Translations under genes and position numbers: made by a program
Notes under the pieces: generated by a model
Databases searched by the model: none
The model's input: only the letters and a program-made list of their open reading frames with translations
Told to the model about the DNA's origin: nothing
Assembly (NCBI GenBank): GCA_011033025.1
Contig: WFMF01000162.1
Span: 124,001-188,000 of the forward strand
Direction of reading: 5' to 3'
From: Beroe forskalii
Taxonomy: Eukaryota; Ctenophora; Nuda; Beroida; Beroidae
Length of the DNA stretch: 64,000 nt
Part shown: positions 1-13,715 of the stretch, piece by piece
Layout: each line of letters opens with the position of its first letter
How positions within the stretch are numbered: the stretch's first letter is position 1

Positions 1-3000
1 ATTCCCTGATTACCTGGGATTTGGCCCTGTACACGTTGCTTTTTGCGTTTCATAGTAGGTTGCTATTGTGTAGTGAGACGCGTTGGTTCAGGTGGCAGTC
101 TTGATTTGTTATTGTTGTTACGTAACTCTTACTTAACACGTGTTGAGCCGTTCCACTTTAACACTTTTATACCATCGACAGAACGCGGAACAGTTATCAG
201 ATGGTTTGAATTTATTCGTTATTTCGTTATCGTTTTTTTGTTTGATTCCAGTCCCTTGTTAGAATCTTTAGTCGTAGCACAGCCCATCATTTTACGGTTG
301 ATTTTTGTAAAATATTGCTAGACCGTAGGCACCGTTTTGAGGAATTTTTTCTTCAATAAAAGTAAGGATGGATTTCGGCAACGTTGTAACTTTATAGCAT
401 ATCATGTGCTGCCAAACAAATTTCATATATTGGAGATCTTTTGCAAAATCAAACTAGAAACATTTCACGGTTCATATTCTACGGTCTCGACGGTCAAATG
501 TTCTTTCACCGTATATTGGGAAGCTGCGTGGCTTTCTGTTCAACCTGTTCTACCTCAACGGCAGAACAGTTTCAAGTTTTATGCTTTTGACAAATTGCAG
601 AAGTGATCAATTTTATTTGGCTTGTTTGGAGCTATAGACATTTGACTTAATCCTGTGTTCTCATATTATCAGCACCGTATATTGATTACTTTTGCCTAAA
701 TCACACCATGGTTTACGGGTTTTCCTACTTTGTGTAAAAACTATTGTGTCAAATATTGCTTATAATACAAATTGTGTTTCTCAATACAATCAAATCTAGT
801 CACTTTTTACCGATTTCTTTTTGTACAACTCCATCGGAGCGAAGCGTCTTGCTATACTTGAGTACTTCCCTCGCTTACTGAGTATCGTTATTAACCATTG
901 TAACTCTGAGTCCGGTTTAGTATCCGCTTCACGAAGTGGAGCAGCGGCTGTTGCCGGATATATCCCGTTTATATAACCCTCGCAGGGAAGTATAAAACGT
1001 CATCAACTCACCATTTTAAACCCTGATAGTGACGTCATATCGTCCATCTATAGTACCCCTCGGAAGTTGCCAATGGCTCACTGTAACAAATGTTGTATCG
1101 GTAGGTCTGATAGTACTTGACTGGCTGACATATTATGATTACATAATGTGATACATGCATTCGATGATAATAATAATAAGTAGCTAGGTAGGTATATATG
1201 TGTGTGCGTGCAGTGTTATTTTAAGTGGTTATAAATCTTAAATGTACCTTCTTTCCTGCTAATTAACCAATTAATTATTCAGTTTGGCAAGTTCGTTAGT
1301 CGGTATAATGGACGTATATATCTATCTAATATATACGCCATATAGACTTAAACCCATACTTTCATGTGCAACTCACTAGGTCAGTAGGACACCGTGTAGT
1401 CATTGTTCACTAGTTTGTCCGGAAAACCAGAGACCGCCACGTGTCCTGACCCGGCACATTAGTGTTTACATTAACATTTAACATCGGAACAAACTTCAGT
1501 TATTTTCACGTTATATAGGTTCTATATGTGCGTTAGATTAGGAAATATATGGGAGTGTGTCATTAGGCTTTTTGAACGTCAGTATAACACGGGTGACCTA
1601 GATTTGAGAGCATATAATATGTGCATATTTCTTATATTCACATATATTTGAAAAAATAACCCTTCCGCTAGTCTCGGGCACGTGATTTTTCCACATTAAA
1701 TAAAATATTTATAATATTGAATAAAAAGCGTTTAAATTTAAACCCATTTTCCCAGCAATTATGACTAGGTTATTTGACTGAATTGGTGCCCATTAACCAC
1801 GTCAATGGAGCTTCTGCCTGAGCCAGACAGAGAAGTGGCTACCATCAAAACATGAGATCGCGCGCTACCAAAATATCCGAGCGATATAAGCGTCGTAACC
1901 TTTAGGTCTATGTCAAGGTAGACTCGTGTCTACTGTCTACTTCTCTGTCTACTTCTGTGTTTGTGACATTCTAGCACGCATGTACATTCCAAGCACATGC
2001 CATGCTGCAACTGTTCCCCCTAAGTGGAACCTTGCGAGCTAGAAAACCTCTTAAACCAATGGTTTTCATATATTTTGACAATTTCCCAGTTTACAGTTAC
2101 ACGTGAAGAAAAATTCACAAAATTATAACGAATGCGTAAATACACCAGCTCTGTTAATAAATGCCGCTTATCGCAAGTAAAAATCAGGAAATCTTCAAAC
2201 TGTAGATAAGAAATTTTCTTTCTTTCACCAAAAGTTGCTTGAGCAAAATTCGACCATCGCAGATTTTTTGCTCAGAAATTGATTTTTCAAATTTGACACA
2301 ACGTACAATAATGGAGGTGTCGCGAAAAAATGACCCGATCGTATTGTTTCTACTAGGATTTGAGCTCAATTATGAAAAATAATTCTTACAACAATTGGCA
2401 ATTTTCCTAATTCCTGGCACAATAAATTCCCACAGCGCTTGACACACGACTTTCTCCCTCATTTTATATCGAGAATTGTTATAACAACAACATGAGATAA
2501 CAGTTGCTACTGTTAAAAACAGATGTGCCACATTCTTTGCAGAGCTTGATGCAGTCGTCATCAATTATTGTGTGTATGTGAGAAAACCTCATCAAATGTA
2601 CTGCTAGCAATACGAATCATGGAGTGATGACGGAATATGAAGATGATGACGCTATCTAGAGTTTACTGATAATTTCACAGGTGACTGAAGTACTTAAATA
2701 ATGCCTGCCTCGGTATAATTTCAAACTGTCCAATTAAACGCTCCTAAAATGCTAGAAATTTGCCATGGTAATACGTTGAGGCCTCTCGATTAAAATGTAG
2801 TTAATACAGTTACCCGAAAAGTTTTGATGTATGTATATACATGCACAAAATATTTAATTCTCCGTCAAGCTGTTTAAGCAAAATTGCTGCAAGAATGTCA
2901 GAGCCCTAGACCAATATAATGATAGAATTCAAATATCCCCACTATTATGTTAAAATGTCTAAATGTCTAATATTCACGTTTTATTGGGGCAACCAATCTC

Positions 3001-3600
3001 ATCCCACCGTATTCATATAAGCGCTCAAATCACTTGTCAAGTGAGCACGTGCTTGAAGATGCCAAATCCAATGTTTCAGATAAGACTGATCACACGCGCT
3101 GATTCGGTCCATCAACGCACCAAATTGTCGTCAGCCTGTCAACATGTACTTAGTATTCTAAGTCAAGATAAGGAAACCCTCCTTATCTGCTTGTTATAAG
3201 AGTATTTCACGTGACTTATATACGGGACCGATAGATAAGAATATTATCGCGTATTGAACTTGGTAACATGCACGAGAGTAGTACATTTTAATTTTTAGGT
3301 TCTAATCGACTAATATAGCTTTTTTAACACGTTATGTAGAAAATTAAACTTTTTCTCCTGCAATAATGTATTTTTATGTGGTCATTGAATTCAAATGTAG
3401 CCCATGCAATTATCAAGCTTGCTGCTATTCAGGCGCCTTTCGTTTGTTTTTCAATCGTGGAAGTTTCTTTTTTCATGACTAAATCGTTTGAAGATTATTA
3501 TCTCCTCTGCGACCACTCTAACTGTCGATGATCCTAATGATGTCCCTCTAACTGGCTGTTTTGATCCTGTCCCCCTGCAGATGCCTCAACATAGCAATGA
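1..3600. other. No gene recognised
   Basis: AT-rich with frequent stops in all frames; the longest open stretches (under 100 codons) lack codon bias, splice context or recognisable motifs. Confidence 0.6.
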
Positions 3601-3628
3601 TCCTCAGGTGTGAGCCCGCATAGCACCC

Positions 3629-3744
3629 TATCAGTTACAGCTATGTACCGTAATCTGTACCTATCAGTTACAGTATGTTCAGTAATCTGTACCTATTAGT
3701 TACAGCTATGTTCCGTAATCTGTACCTATCAGTTACAGCTATGC
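3629..3744. repeat. 33-bp tandem repeat, 3.5 copies
   Basis: Unit includes TATCAGTTACAGCTATGTAC and CGTAATCTGTACC, with single-base variants and one short copy. Confidence 0.9.
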
Positions 3745-4489
3745 TGCAGCATTTTATATATTTCTGGAAACGCCTTTCTACTTTTTTCACGAAAAGAAAC
3801 CGTGATAAATTTAAACGATTTACATTCTGAAAGTAAATTGAATAGTTTTGTCAATTTCTCACGGCTATTGTGATGTTTTTATCCCATCTTTTCCCGCACA
3901 GCAGCTCGAGCAACAACATGTGACCCACTCTCAGTCTAGCATCTTCTGCAAAAGATATACACCAAAAAACTGTGAAGCGCCTGCACTCAGCTCTACTTTT
4001 GGCACTTAAGTCACTTGGGCACGTCAGTGCTAAAAGCAGAGTGAATGCTGGCGCTGCACAAGACTCAGCACCTCCCCACGCCTGTGTAGCACACGATCAG
4101 GCCGAGGGAGAGGGCCTGGTGAGCAGAGGGAGCTGCAGCTGAGAGACGCTATCTGACCTCAGTTCCTTATCTTCTGTTATTGCTTTGTTTTGGAGCAGCA
4201 TGGTCGGATGGGGGTTAATTTCGTTCAGCGATTTTACAGGAGAATTCATTGAGTTTTCATGGCAATTTGATGGAATGTTAAAAGATTACTGGTGCATTTC
4301 AGCAATTGTGCGAAAATAGATTGTTTCCTTGTGTTTTCTTTCCGTTCCAAAAATCATGAAACAGTAATTTATCGAAATTCGTGAATTGTGAGTGGGATTT
4401 CAAAGTTTTGGCCACGTAACCTGCCCAGCCCATTTTTTCTTCTGCCTCTTTGAAATTGACAGCTGTCAGCAACCCATTCAACCGTCATG

Positions 4490-4640
4490 CACAATAGTCC
4501 ATGTACATTCGGCTGAGTTGTCCATGAGACCACTGTGATTTGGGGACTACCCCAGAATATGATTGAGCACGGCAGGGACTCGAACTCTGGACCTCGTGAT
4601 TAGAAAGTGTGCTGCTCTCCCCTCTGCGCCATGTCCCCTT
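4490..4640 (-). mobile_element. tRNA-derived SINE-like insertion
   Basis: On - the sequence has an A-box-like TGGCGCAGAGGGGAGAGC, a B-box-like GAGTTCGAGTCCCTGCC about 35 bp later, and then an unrelated body (GGGGTAGTCCCCAAATCACA...). The anticodon stem does not pair, so it is not a working tRNA. The spacing of A and B boxes fits a polymerase III promoter of a tRNA-derived SINE. Its 3' limit is uncertain. Confidence 0.5.
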
Positions 4641-5743
4641 CCACTCTCTACACACCCGGGTGCTATGTGTTGAGCGCTCCCCTGCCCTTTGTCAGACGAT
4701 TGACATCCCCCACAACATACCCTGCCAAACGATTGACATCCGCCAGTCCGCTGTCATTGGACTGGACGCTACTATCAACGTGTCCACATTGTTAGGGGCT
4801 GGTGAATACCATTGTCCTTATTCACCATATATCGTCCGGGGGCTATTGTTAGATCTAAATGAATTGTGAGCTCTGTCCTTTTCCGTCGCATTGTTTTCCA
4901 CTGGCATATATATTATTACTCGGGTGGTCTTTGTCAAATGAAGGCCGTCAATATGGCTCCATATCACCATCCTGTGATGCTGCTCCTGCTCCTGCTGCTG
5001 CACGGGGTCAACTCCTCACGTTGCCAGTCTAACTACACATGTGAGTGAGTGAGGGAGAGCAGCTTCCTTCTCTGAGAGAGAGATCAGAGAGTAGGAGGAG
5101 GAGGAGGAGCTCTTTTCTTTGAGTGAGGATAGGCGTGGACCTCCCTGAGCTCTTGTCTTTGTTAAGTTCTATTCCTCTCTACAGAATATAATGGAGAGGG
5201 AGGGTCACCAGAGACTACGTCGAGGGATATGATCTCATATTGTGTTAGTGGGATCCTCTGCTGCATTAAGATACGCAGCTCTCCTCCCTGCCTCCGCCCA
5301 TCCACTCCTCCTCCTCTCTCTCCTCTGTCAGAGAGGACGGAGCTGCATGTTCACCATTTCACCCCACGTGAGCTGATCACTTCCACTCTGCGTGTGTCTG
5401 TATATGGGGATAGAGGGGATGCCACCGCATCCTCTCAGAGAATAATGGAAGAGGGATCTAGTAGATATGGGGGAGATACTGGTGATATATCGAGAGCTAT
5501 CGGGGATATACCGTATTACACCAGAAGGCAATACTCTCCCTCTTCTGGGATATATATTAAAATTGTCACACAATTAACTGATGCTCGCCTCTGTCTTGCT
5601 ATAGCGGAGGTATATAATATGAACCTGCAGTGTTTAGTCCCGCATAGAACTGAACGCAACCATCTTAATAATACCAATATATATAGCATCGTCTCCATCA
5701 TGAGAGATGCAGCCGGAGCAGCAGCTAATAGGCTGCTGGAGGG

Positions 5744-5985
5744 TCACGTGTGATCCGGTCACGAGTCAGTTAGTGCTCGTCACGTGGCCTTGTCACCAGG
5801 TCACGTGACATCCTGCCCTCCCCGTCACGTGACGTCATCCCTGGCTCTGCTATAGTGGTGTGACGTCATCAGCTCCCCGCGCCCTCACACACACGGGTCA
5901 CGGTCGCCCGCACCCCCGAGAGCCGGAACGTCTCTGGTTAGAGTGGGAAGTATCGGGGAGGCAGCAGCGGGGTGTATATAGGGAG
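5744..5985. promoter_or_regulatory. E-box/CRE cluster with TATA-like motif
   Basis: In about 120 bp there are four CACGTG cores (near 5745, 5780, 5803, 5826), two TGACGTCA sites (near 5831 and 5862) and further GTCAC half sites, followed by GGTGTATATAGGG at 5971. These are known binding motifs of bHLH-Zip and CREB/ATF factors. The region is GC-richer than its surroundings. Which transcript it serves is unknown; a distal untranslated first exon of the DMRT gene is possible. Confidence 0.5.
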
Positions 5986-6049
5986 TGCTGTGAGCTGGAG
6001 GGAGGGAGAGAGAGACGCCGGCGCGCTGTGAATCGGCTGTGGTAGTGCG

Positions 6050-9000
6050 TGTGAGAGAGAATTAAGATAAACGTGACCAAGTATAGTACGCTGCTCCAAA
6101 ACTCAACCGTTTCTCGTAATCCCTCCCAAATTCGGATAATGGATTATGCGTTCTGCTTTCTCTCTCGCTCGTGCTGCACCGGTTAAATAACTTGGTGTCC
6201 TTTTTAAGAACTATTCATGCTCCTGGACTTTTAATGTAAATTGCTTTTCTAAATTGGTTTGTTCGTTCTTTTTTTTATGACTGTGTGTTGAAATCAGTTC
6301 ACCTACCTATAGTCCAGTTGCTGTGACTGCATGGAGTTTAAATTTGTACTCTATGGACAGCAGCATTTTATACTCTACAAAAGATCTAAAAGTCTTTCTC
6401 TTGCAGAAATACGTGCCAAATATGCATTAATTGAACTTCATAATCAATATACAGTAGGTTTCTGCCCGTGCAAGGATCTAGTGAGTTGTAAGTGTTATTT
6501 GCAGACCATGCTTGGTGGTTCTTGCAAGTGTCGGGTAGTACTGGAGTATAGTTGATAGGTCAACTCCATCCTTATGCTATGATATATCATGTTGGAACGC
6601 ATACTGCACCTTTTTCTCAGCAGTTCGCAATTCATTTCTATCTTCGTCTCTCTCCTTTATTCCCATTCCCGTTTCTTTCCTCTTAATCCTTTTTCCCTTC
6701 TCTCAGGCGTTTCCCTCGTTTCTCTCCTCCACACCGCTCCGCTCTCCTCCTCCTCCTCCCTTTCTCCCGTGCTCTCTGCATCCTAGTCAGTTGGAATCCG
6801 TATTAGCTGATGAAAGTGATAACCTTCCCTCGTCTTCACTTCTTTTTCGGCCATGTTAAAATCATCCGACGTATTATATAAACTACATATATAGGTGTGT
6901 ATGTGTGGCAGCAGCACTTTACCAGTTCGCAGATGACCGTCTGTTCGCACCTTCCCTCCCAGCTCCGAGTGTTACCTTGTTAATCCCAGAAAGACACTTC
7001 ACCACTTAATTATATTGCTTTTATTCAAATTATTTCGCAGAAGCCATGACTGTCCTGGGATGTGTATGTGCCAAAATGTTATTACCTAATTTTTGCAGCT
7101 GCTATGTTCGCATAACGTTATGTTGAACGGACGTCTCTAAACCCTGTTAATTTACGGGAATTCGTTAAATATTTTCAATTTCAGCCCTACTTCCGCGGTC
7201 CTGTTAAAACTCAAAACACGCCTTTTTTCAACTCTTTAAAGAATGTATTGATGATTCATTATCTTTGAGTTGACACGTAGTTTTGATAAGACTTCTCGTA
7301 GCCGCCATTGTGCTTGTACAACTACTGAAAGAACTTGAAAATTGTCCTTCGTTCACTTTTAAGTCGTCTTTTTTCTGCTCCAAATCCAGGGAGACGTTGC
7401 CCAAACCCGATCACGAAGGGATGACACTTCAGTTTGAACAACAACTATTGTATATGTCGAAAATTTATATGCATAATAATTGTCAAAATATATGAGTAAT
7501 CGTGGTAGCTGGAATCGACGAGAAAATGTCAAACCAATAAAGTTGATATAAGCAAACTGTCAACAAAAATTTCTCAAAAGATCTTTGTGTGTCAGAGGTC
7601 ACACGAACAAGTCGACTGACAAATGTAAGGGCTGGGCAAAGTTTTCTTAATTGGGTTAACTGCTGCGCTGAACTATCGTTTTATAGTAAAAATTGTCTGC
7701 TGAATTCTTATAATAGCTTTTTGGTACACATATTTCTGCATATACTTCGATAAAAATTTCAACAGCTCCAAATGGGAGCACCTTTACATTATTTTAATTC
7801 GAGTGTAAATTGAGGAGGAAAAGTGTATATTCAGAATGTTAGAATAGTAAAATTTTAGGATACAGGGTCTGTGGGTTGATGATAGAGACAAGGAACGTTT
7901 TTCCAACATAAGTACTAGCTGCATCAGACATAGGTAAATGATACAATAAGGTTTCAAAAGCAACCAATTGGAGTTGGGAAATTGGCAATCATACGAATGG
8001 AGCGATTAGGGCTGAAAACAAAAATGAATTAAATGCCGATACCCACTTCATAAACTCCTTTTTGCGTAAAATTAGAACCATTTTAGAGCTGTTTCAATTC
8101 TTACATTAAACTACGAACATATATTTGCCGAATTATTGTTGCCGCTGGTTCAATGTTGAAATGAAGCACTTAAGTCTCACTCATTGTAAATCTAGAAGAT
8201 CATTATACAGCGTGATTAGGCATAATATAATATTATCAGTTCATTGTTTCGCTGATTGTTTTGCAACTATTGTCAGTTGTAACGTGTCGTTATTTGGTGC
8301 GGCATAATATCACATTTTCAAGGTAATTTCATACTTGGTTCACAATGATTTTGAAGCTCTGCTATCCTTGCATAAGGTTATATATCATCTTATCACTAAA
8401 ATGTGCACGTGTGACGAACGTTCTGCGACAATATCTTTCCATTTTCATCGTAGACGAGATAAATTTGAGATTTTCGAGATGGTGTCATTGGTAATGCACG
8501 CTCTCAGCAGTGTTAATATTGGGTCTAGAATTTACTCCCAAGCTAGAGAATAGATTAATCATCAAACTTACCTACTCAGGTTTAATGAAAGCTCGCAGGA
8601 AAAGCTTTCAATTATTGAACATTCGTTTCTGAGCCCCGTGCGCTGTACTAAATTCCATATTAAATTGCTTCACCCTGATCGTAAAGCTGCGCATTAATAA
8701 TCTCCTGATCACAGCTCTACTTCTGACCAATGCGAGTGACGTCATTATCATACTTTAGAATGATAAATTTTTGACGACACACCATCAACTTCTTTGAGCA
8801 ATGTAGCTCACAGCTCACGTTTTGATCGCGTTCATTTCAAACCTGAATCTTTGTCATTGCTCTCTATGTTCATGTATTTCAAAGTACGCGCACTTTAGAT
8901 TTACACGCTTTAGCTCAACACACACGTTGCGATATTTTAGACCTTTGTTCTGCCCCGATCAGTCTTTACCATTGTATCTCATACTTGGAATCATGTGAGT

Positions 9001-9270
9001 GTTTGCAGATCTTCATGTTTCAGAACTTCACGTTTCAGATCATACTACGCCCCTTGTGATGATTCGCCTGCATCTACTGGTGTGTTATAGGACACCCTCC
9101 TACTCCATGCCCCACCCCTGAGCCAGTCATATGTTGCTGAGCGTCATGACAAATATATAAGCTTTTAGATGTGATTGATTGGCCACTTCAAGCCCTGACG
9201 GTGGTTTACTGGTTTCACCTCCACTCGACTTTAACCTGAACACGACTATATAGCTATATACCTAGTTGTG
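6050..9270. other. No gene recognised
   Basis: AT-rich; pyrimidine-rich run at 6620-6780 and a TATATAGG at 6888. No exon with matching phases found. Confidence 0.55.
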
Positions 9271-9274
9271 AAGT

Positions 9275-9530
9275 AAATTCGACGCATTTGAAAAAAGCCG
9301 ATTTGGTCACGTGACCAAAAACTTTGAACCTACCTTGGGCAGAAACTGAAACACCTACAGAGTACTGACTTGAAACTCCTACAGAGTACTGACTTGAAAC
9401 TCGAAGTGGTAGCACTGCACTCCGTGTACTAGGAGTGTTTCAGGTCATGATGGGTTCAAAGTCACAGCCCAAGGACCAGATCAAAGTTCTGGTCACGTGA
9501 CCAAGCCGGCACATTTCAAATACTTCTAAC
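9275..9530. mobile_element. Fold-back element with GGTCACGTGACC in both arms
   Basis: Left arm from 9275 (ATTTGAAAAAAGCCGATTTGG, then TCACGTGACCAAAAACTTTG, CTTGGG, CTGAAACAC) is matched in inverted order by the right arm 9430-9530 (GTGTTTCAG, CCCAAGG, CAAAGTTCTGGTCACGTGAC, GCCGGCACATTTCAAAT). Arms are about 80-100 bp and diverged. The centre holds a 24-bp direct duplication (9355-9402, CTACAGAGTACTGACTTGAA). No coding capacity; probably a MITE. Confidence 0.7.
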
Positions 9531-9532
9531 AT

Positions 9533-9534
9533 AA

Positions 9535-9590
<56 letters not shown>

Positions 9591-9622
9591 ATAGTAGTAG
9601 TAGTACTAGTACTAGTAGTAAT
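9533..9622. repeat. AGT/TAG trinucleotide microsatellite
   Basis: About 28 near-perfect AGT units immediately right of the fold-back element, with a few interruptions (AAT, ACTAGT) near the right end. On - it reads as a threonine run. Confidence 0.95.
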
Positions 9623-9639
9623 AGCACTAGAAGCTGGAG

Positions 9640-12540
9640 TGTTAGACAGGGGCGCCGCGATGTCGCACACTGGAGCTGGAGCCAGGTGGTCAGTGGAGAG
9701 ACTACAGCAACATCATCAGTAGTACTACAGTAGGTTTAGTAAATGTATACTGTTTAAAATCACAATTAGTTGTGTAGGTTTAGCAAGGAACTAATAGTAG
9801 GTAATATAGAGTGAAAATTTCTGTCAGAGGTTCAATTTTTGGTGAATTTTAGTGAATATAGGACAGAACTTGAATAATCTTATTGGCAGGCAGCACCACG
9901 TGCCACATGATATTTTGGGCTACTGTCTGCCACCAAAAGAGTTACCGAGTTTTTGGGCTGAAGTCTGAATGAGTCTTACAAAATTGTGAAAATATAAATT
10001 TTTAAATCGTTGAAATTTATTTCTCAAACCGTTTCAATTTCATTTTATAGTCATGGCTCTTAATATCTATAAAGACATAATATAGGTGGCTGAATTGGCA
10101 ATCTGAATTTTATTGAAGGTGACAATAAGCCAAGAAATTAAATGTCGCAATTTTAAATTTCGATGATATAAAATCCACATTTCTGCTCTTGAAGCTTGGC
10201 CATGAAAGGTTTGCTTCCTTACCGAGATCCAGAGAACATGATAACCTGATCTCACGGTTTTATCTTTTGAAAGCTGTTGGAAAATTTTAGGTGATAGAAT
10301 AGAATTCGATCACATTCAGAGCCTGCAATTTCTCGTAGCTCTATCTAAGGCCCAGTTTAGGGTAACATATTTGCTTGTTATTGTACGTAGATTATACCCC
10401 CTCGCGACGTTCAGCAGTTTAAGGAGGAAGGGAGTTTTAGTCAGTTAGGGGCCAGCAATCAATCATCAGCAATTACTTCTATACGACTCGCAACACTTCT
10501 TTAGCCGAAGGAGGAAGGGTCTTTCAGCTAACAATACTCCGACCTCCTCCCCCTCGACTAATTACCTATCATTAGTTATCAGTTATATTGTGGCAAAATT
10601 ATAAACTTGCATTATCTAACACTTTGTGTGGCGTAATAAATTCTATATTTCATTATATATCAATATATTTGCGTGATCGAAGCGTCTGGCAAAATAATTG
10701 ATGGTGCGAGCTCGTTTATTTATATCATTTGCTTATCATTATTAGGGCTAGGTGCTGCCAATTTGACTCGTATTAAAAACGGCAACTTGCTCTCTAGCTA
10801 GTCCTTTAAGTACGACTTGCATGTCTCTGTACCAAATGGAACATCTCCCGTCAAAGCACTACTGTAAGTCCCATTACCCTTATGCGTGCTCATCAGACAA
10901 AAGCAACACGTCAAAAGGGTAGTGAAAGGAGTCTATGTTAGTTCTGAAGCCCGAGCTAAGTCGGTTTTCCATACGGAAAAACTGTTTATATCTATCTCGA
11001 CTGGTGGGAAAGCAACAAACCCAATGAAAGAGTTTTGGGCAATTATTCAAAGTTTTATTAACCTTTTTAGTTTTTACTTACTACCTTTGCTTTTGCTACT
11101 GTGGTTTGCAGTCACCACAAAAGCGACAGTGCAAAATTATAATTATCAATTATGCCACTTACATGATATTCTCGGCTTCGCCTCGGCCATGTAAATGTAC
11201 GATATACGGTCATAACTTCGCCATGTAACTACTTATACTGCAACCTTTCACATCCCATATTTTGCACGGTTATCCCTCTACAACTTAAGAGCTTAGCTCA
11301 AAGAACGCCATTGAGGACCATTACTGTTTTTGCCATTTTTGACTGGACAATTACAAAATTATTTATCCAATATCCAATTATCCATTTCTATCTTTTTGTA
11401 TGTTGATGAATTTTGAAATCCTTGCAATCCCCTCCGTGTCATCCTCGTTTCATGTCACTGCTCCCATTCCCTCTTGCATTGTCTTCCGGACTTTCTACGT
11501 CATCCCATACCTGGAATTGCAGACTTCTGTTTCCTGCCTTCACTATGTGTCTTGTGGTACAAGGACTGTCATACGTTATGTGACGATAATGTCGCCATTT
11601 GTTAGTTATTCTTATGTCAGATGTGATGTAATATGATGCAGGGTTGAGAGAATCAGAGATCATAGATTTTTGTGTCTTATTCTCAATATTCTGTCTTTTA
11701 GTCTCGTAAGTTAACTTCTTGGTTGGTCCTTCGTTCTTGTGAACTGTCGTGTCTAGAAACACTTCCTGCAGCCTGCAGAGCTGCAGGGTATGACATTGGC
11801 CGTGATGACCCGTAACCCTGCATGACATGTGGTCACTAATATTGTCTACATACTTACATAAAGTGGACGTAGTCTGAGACATTCTAGGTATATCGTCAGC
11901 TATGAGGCACTATAGCTCCCATATTGCACCATCTGCGACTCTCCTAGACATTGTTACTTGGTATGTAAGATACTGCAGGGCGTGTATTATTGCAAGAAAG
12001 GACCAGCTAGAGTCAGAGACAGGATATGAGATCATCATGATGGAACCATCTGCAGCAGCAGCAAGTCTTGTATGATTCGCAGTCCCTACACGACACTTTA
12101 TTGCATTACCTGCGACCTGTTGTACTAAGAACCAGGCTTATCTACACCGCCCTAAAGATACTATCACGTGGTCAAAACAGTCCAAATAACCGCATCAGTC
12201 TAAATATACCCGGGTGTGAGTGATGTCATTACCTTAACATAGAATGGTGTATTGATGACTACTAGGGGGCCTACTGATATACAGCAATAAAACAAATGAC
12301 GGTATTCCTCAGCATTTGAACTGATGAACCTCCGACATGTTGCAAGTGTCCCCTGACTCTAGAGGTTTTAAGTAAGACAAACTGTCACAGGGTGATGTAC
12401 ATGGGACATTCCTGCGAGACAGTGTTGGGTATTCGTTATTTTGCGTCTATATTTCTTGAATCAGATGAGTTTGGTATCCAATTTTTCTGTCAATTTATCT
12501 GTAAGTAATCCATATGGTTGTGGTCATGTCAGTTTATCTG
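9640..12540. other. No supported gene
   Basis: Holds a 147-codon open stretch on - (11882 to 11439) of ordinary composition but no recognisable domain, signal or splice partner. The rest is AT-rich and stop-dense. Confidence 0.5.
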
Positions 12541-12544
12541 TAGG

Positions 12545-12715
12545 TCCTCATGTCTGTCTGCGTGTCTGTCTGTTTGCGCGTGCGCGTGTCTGTCTTCATG
12601 CGCGCGCGTGCATGTGAATGTCTGTATCTGGTTTTTGCGCGTGAATGTGTGTTAGTGCTTCTGTCTATTGTCTGTCTGTCTGTCTATCTGTCTGTCTGTC
12701 TATCAGTGTGGGTCG
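12545..12715. repeat. TGTC/GTCTG-rich low-complexity tract
   Basis: Interrupted runs of GTGTCTGTCTG and GCGCGTG, purest at 12660-12705 (CTGTCTGTCTGTCTAT). A Cys/Val-rich frame across it is a product of the repeat. Confidence 0.85.
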
Positions 12716-13099
12716 TGTTTAGCTCACTGCGCAGTAGCGTGTGTCATTGTTACCGGTGTTTAGTTGACGGCTGCGAGTCCTGTGCACACTGCACCATTAG
12801 GACCAGCTCCACCTCATGGAATGTTGGACACACATGTCCCAGACATCGCGTATACACATGCGGAACATTAGACCCGGGGCTCGCACTGTCATTACGATGG
12901 TTTAATGTGCTCAATTGATGACACGGAACCGTCTAAACTCTATCCTATTGACACGCCATAACTCGGCCTTGCTACTGAGTAGTGAATCCTGAGCCCCTTC
13001 CTCCCCGTACCCTAACCCTAGACTACCTACCACCCCTCGCCTTGACAATGCGTCTTCAACACCACCACCACTGCCGTCCGTAGACTTAGTCTCAGAGAT

Positions 13100-13335
13100 T
13101 AACGCGTGTCACGTGACGCTTGTGCGGTGACGTCATTGGTTGTTGCTGATGACGTAATGGTCACGTGGTTGTCATGGGAACGCGTGGAGGGCCGCCACGT
13201 GAGAGTGATGAATGATCCTCCGATTACTTGAAATCCGATAGTCGTGTGTTGTTTAGCTGCTAGCTGATCCCCCGTAGTGTCTGGGCGCCGCGCTCAACCC
13301 AAAACCAGCGAAAGTGACGTCATTGCCATGCCTTG
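13100..13335. promoter_or_regulatory. Second E-box/CRE cluster
   Basis: GTCACGTGAC (13108), GTGACGTCATTGG (13126), TGACGTAA (13150), TCACGTGG (13160), CCACGTGAG (13194) and GTGACGTCATTGCC (13317), with an ATTGG (inverted CCAAT) next to the first CRE. The same motif pairing as at 5.8 kb suggests a promoter or enhancer of the same type. Confidence 0.45.
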
Positions 13336-13639
13336 AAATGGCGAATTGGTGACGTAGAGCCGCCCGTTTTCCGTGCACAGCCCATTACTCGTGGTGGTGT
13401 GGGTACGATGACAAGGTCTACTCAAAACCAGTCAGGGCACATTTTAATAAACCGAGGTCATTTAGTAAACCTGCCACAGCGCGCACACTTTGATTGTATA
13501 GAGTTCAATAATAATACTATGATGGTAAGTATAGAGAACATTATCTGCATATTCTAATGCTGCGTTTCATTATTTCAATGTCCTCAGTAACCCTCCTCGG
13601 TGGGTTGATTAAGGATTACTTCTAAATACCTTTAAATAT

Positions 13640-13715
13640 CATAAACCCCTGCTTTTATATTCTTTTAATCTAACATAAACCCCTGCTTTTATATTCTTTT
13701 AATCTAACATAAGCC
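13640..13715. repeat. 34-bp direct duplication
   Basis: CATAAACCCCTGCTTTTATA and the following 14 bases occur at 13640 and 13674 without change, with a third partial start at 13708. A recent local duplication. Confidence 0.93.

Noticed and set aside
4570-4640. tRNA gene on -
   Set aside because: A- and B-box-like motifs are present but the anticodon stem does not pair and no sensible anticodon loop forms; treated as a SINE head.
4938-5753. A signal-peptide-like exon (MKAVNMAPYHHPVMLLLLLL..., donor gtgagt at 5041 or 5045) followed by a 174-codon open stretch at 5229-5753, tempting as a two-exon secreted protein
   Set aside because: With the only good acceptor (ctctctacag at 5184) either donor produces a stop codon within three codons of the junction, so the two parts cannot be joined. 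Neither part shows a recognisable domain alone.
11439-11882. 147-codon frame on -
   Set aside because: No domain, no splice partner, no codon bias; length is within chance for 64 kb of six-frame sequence.
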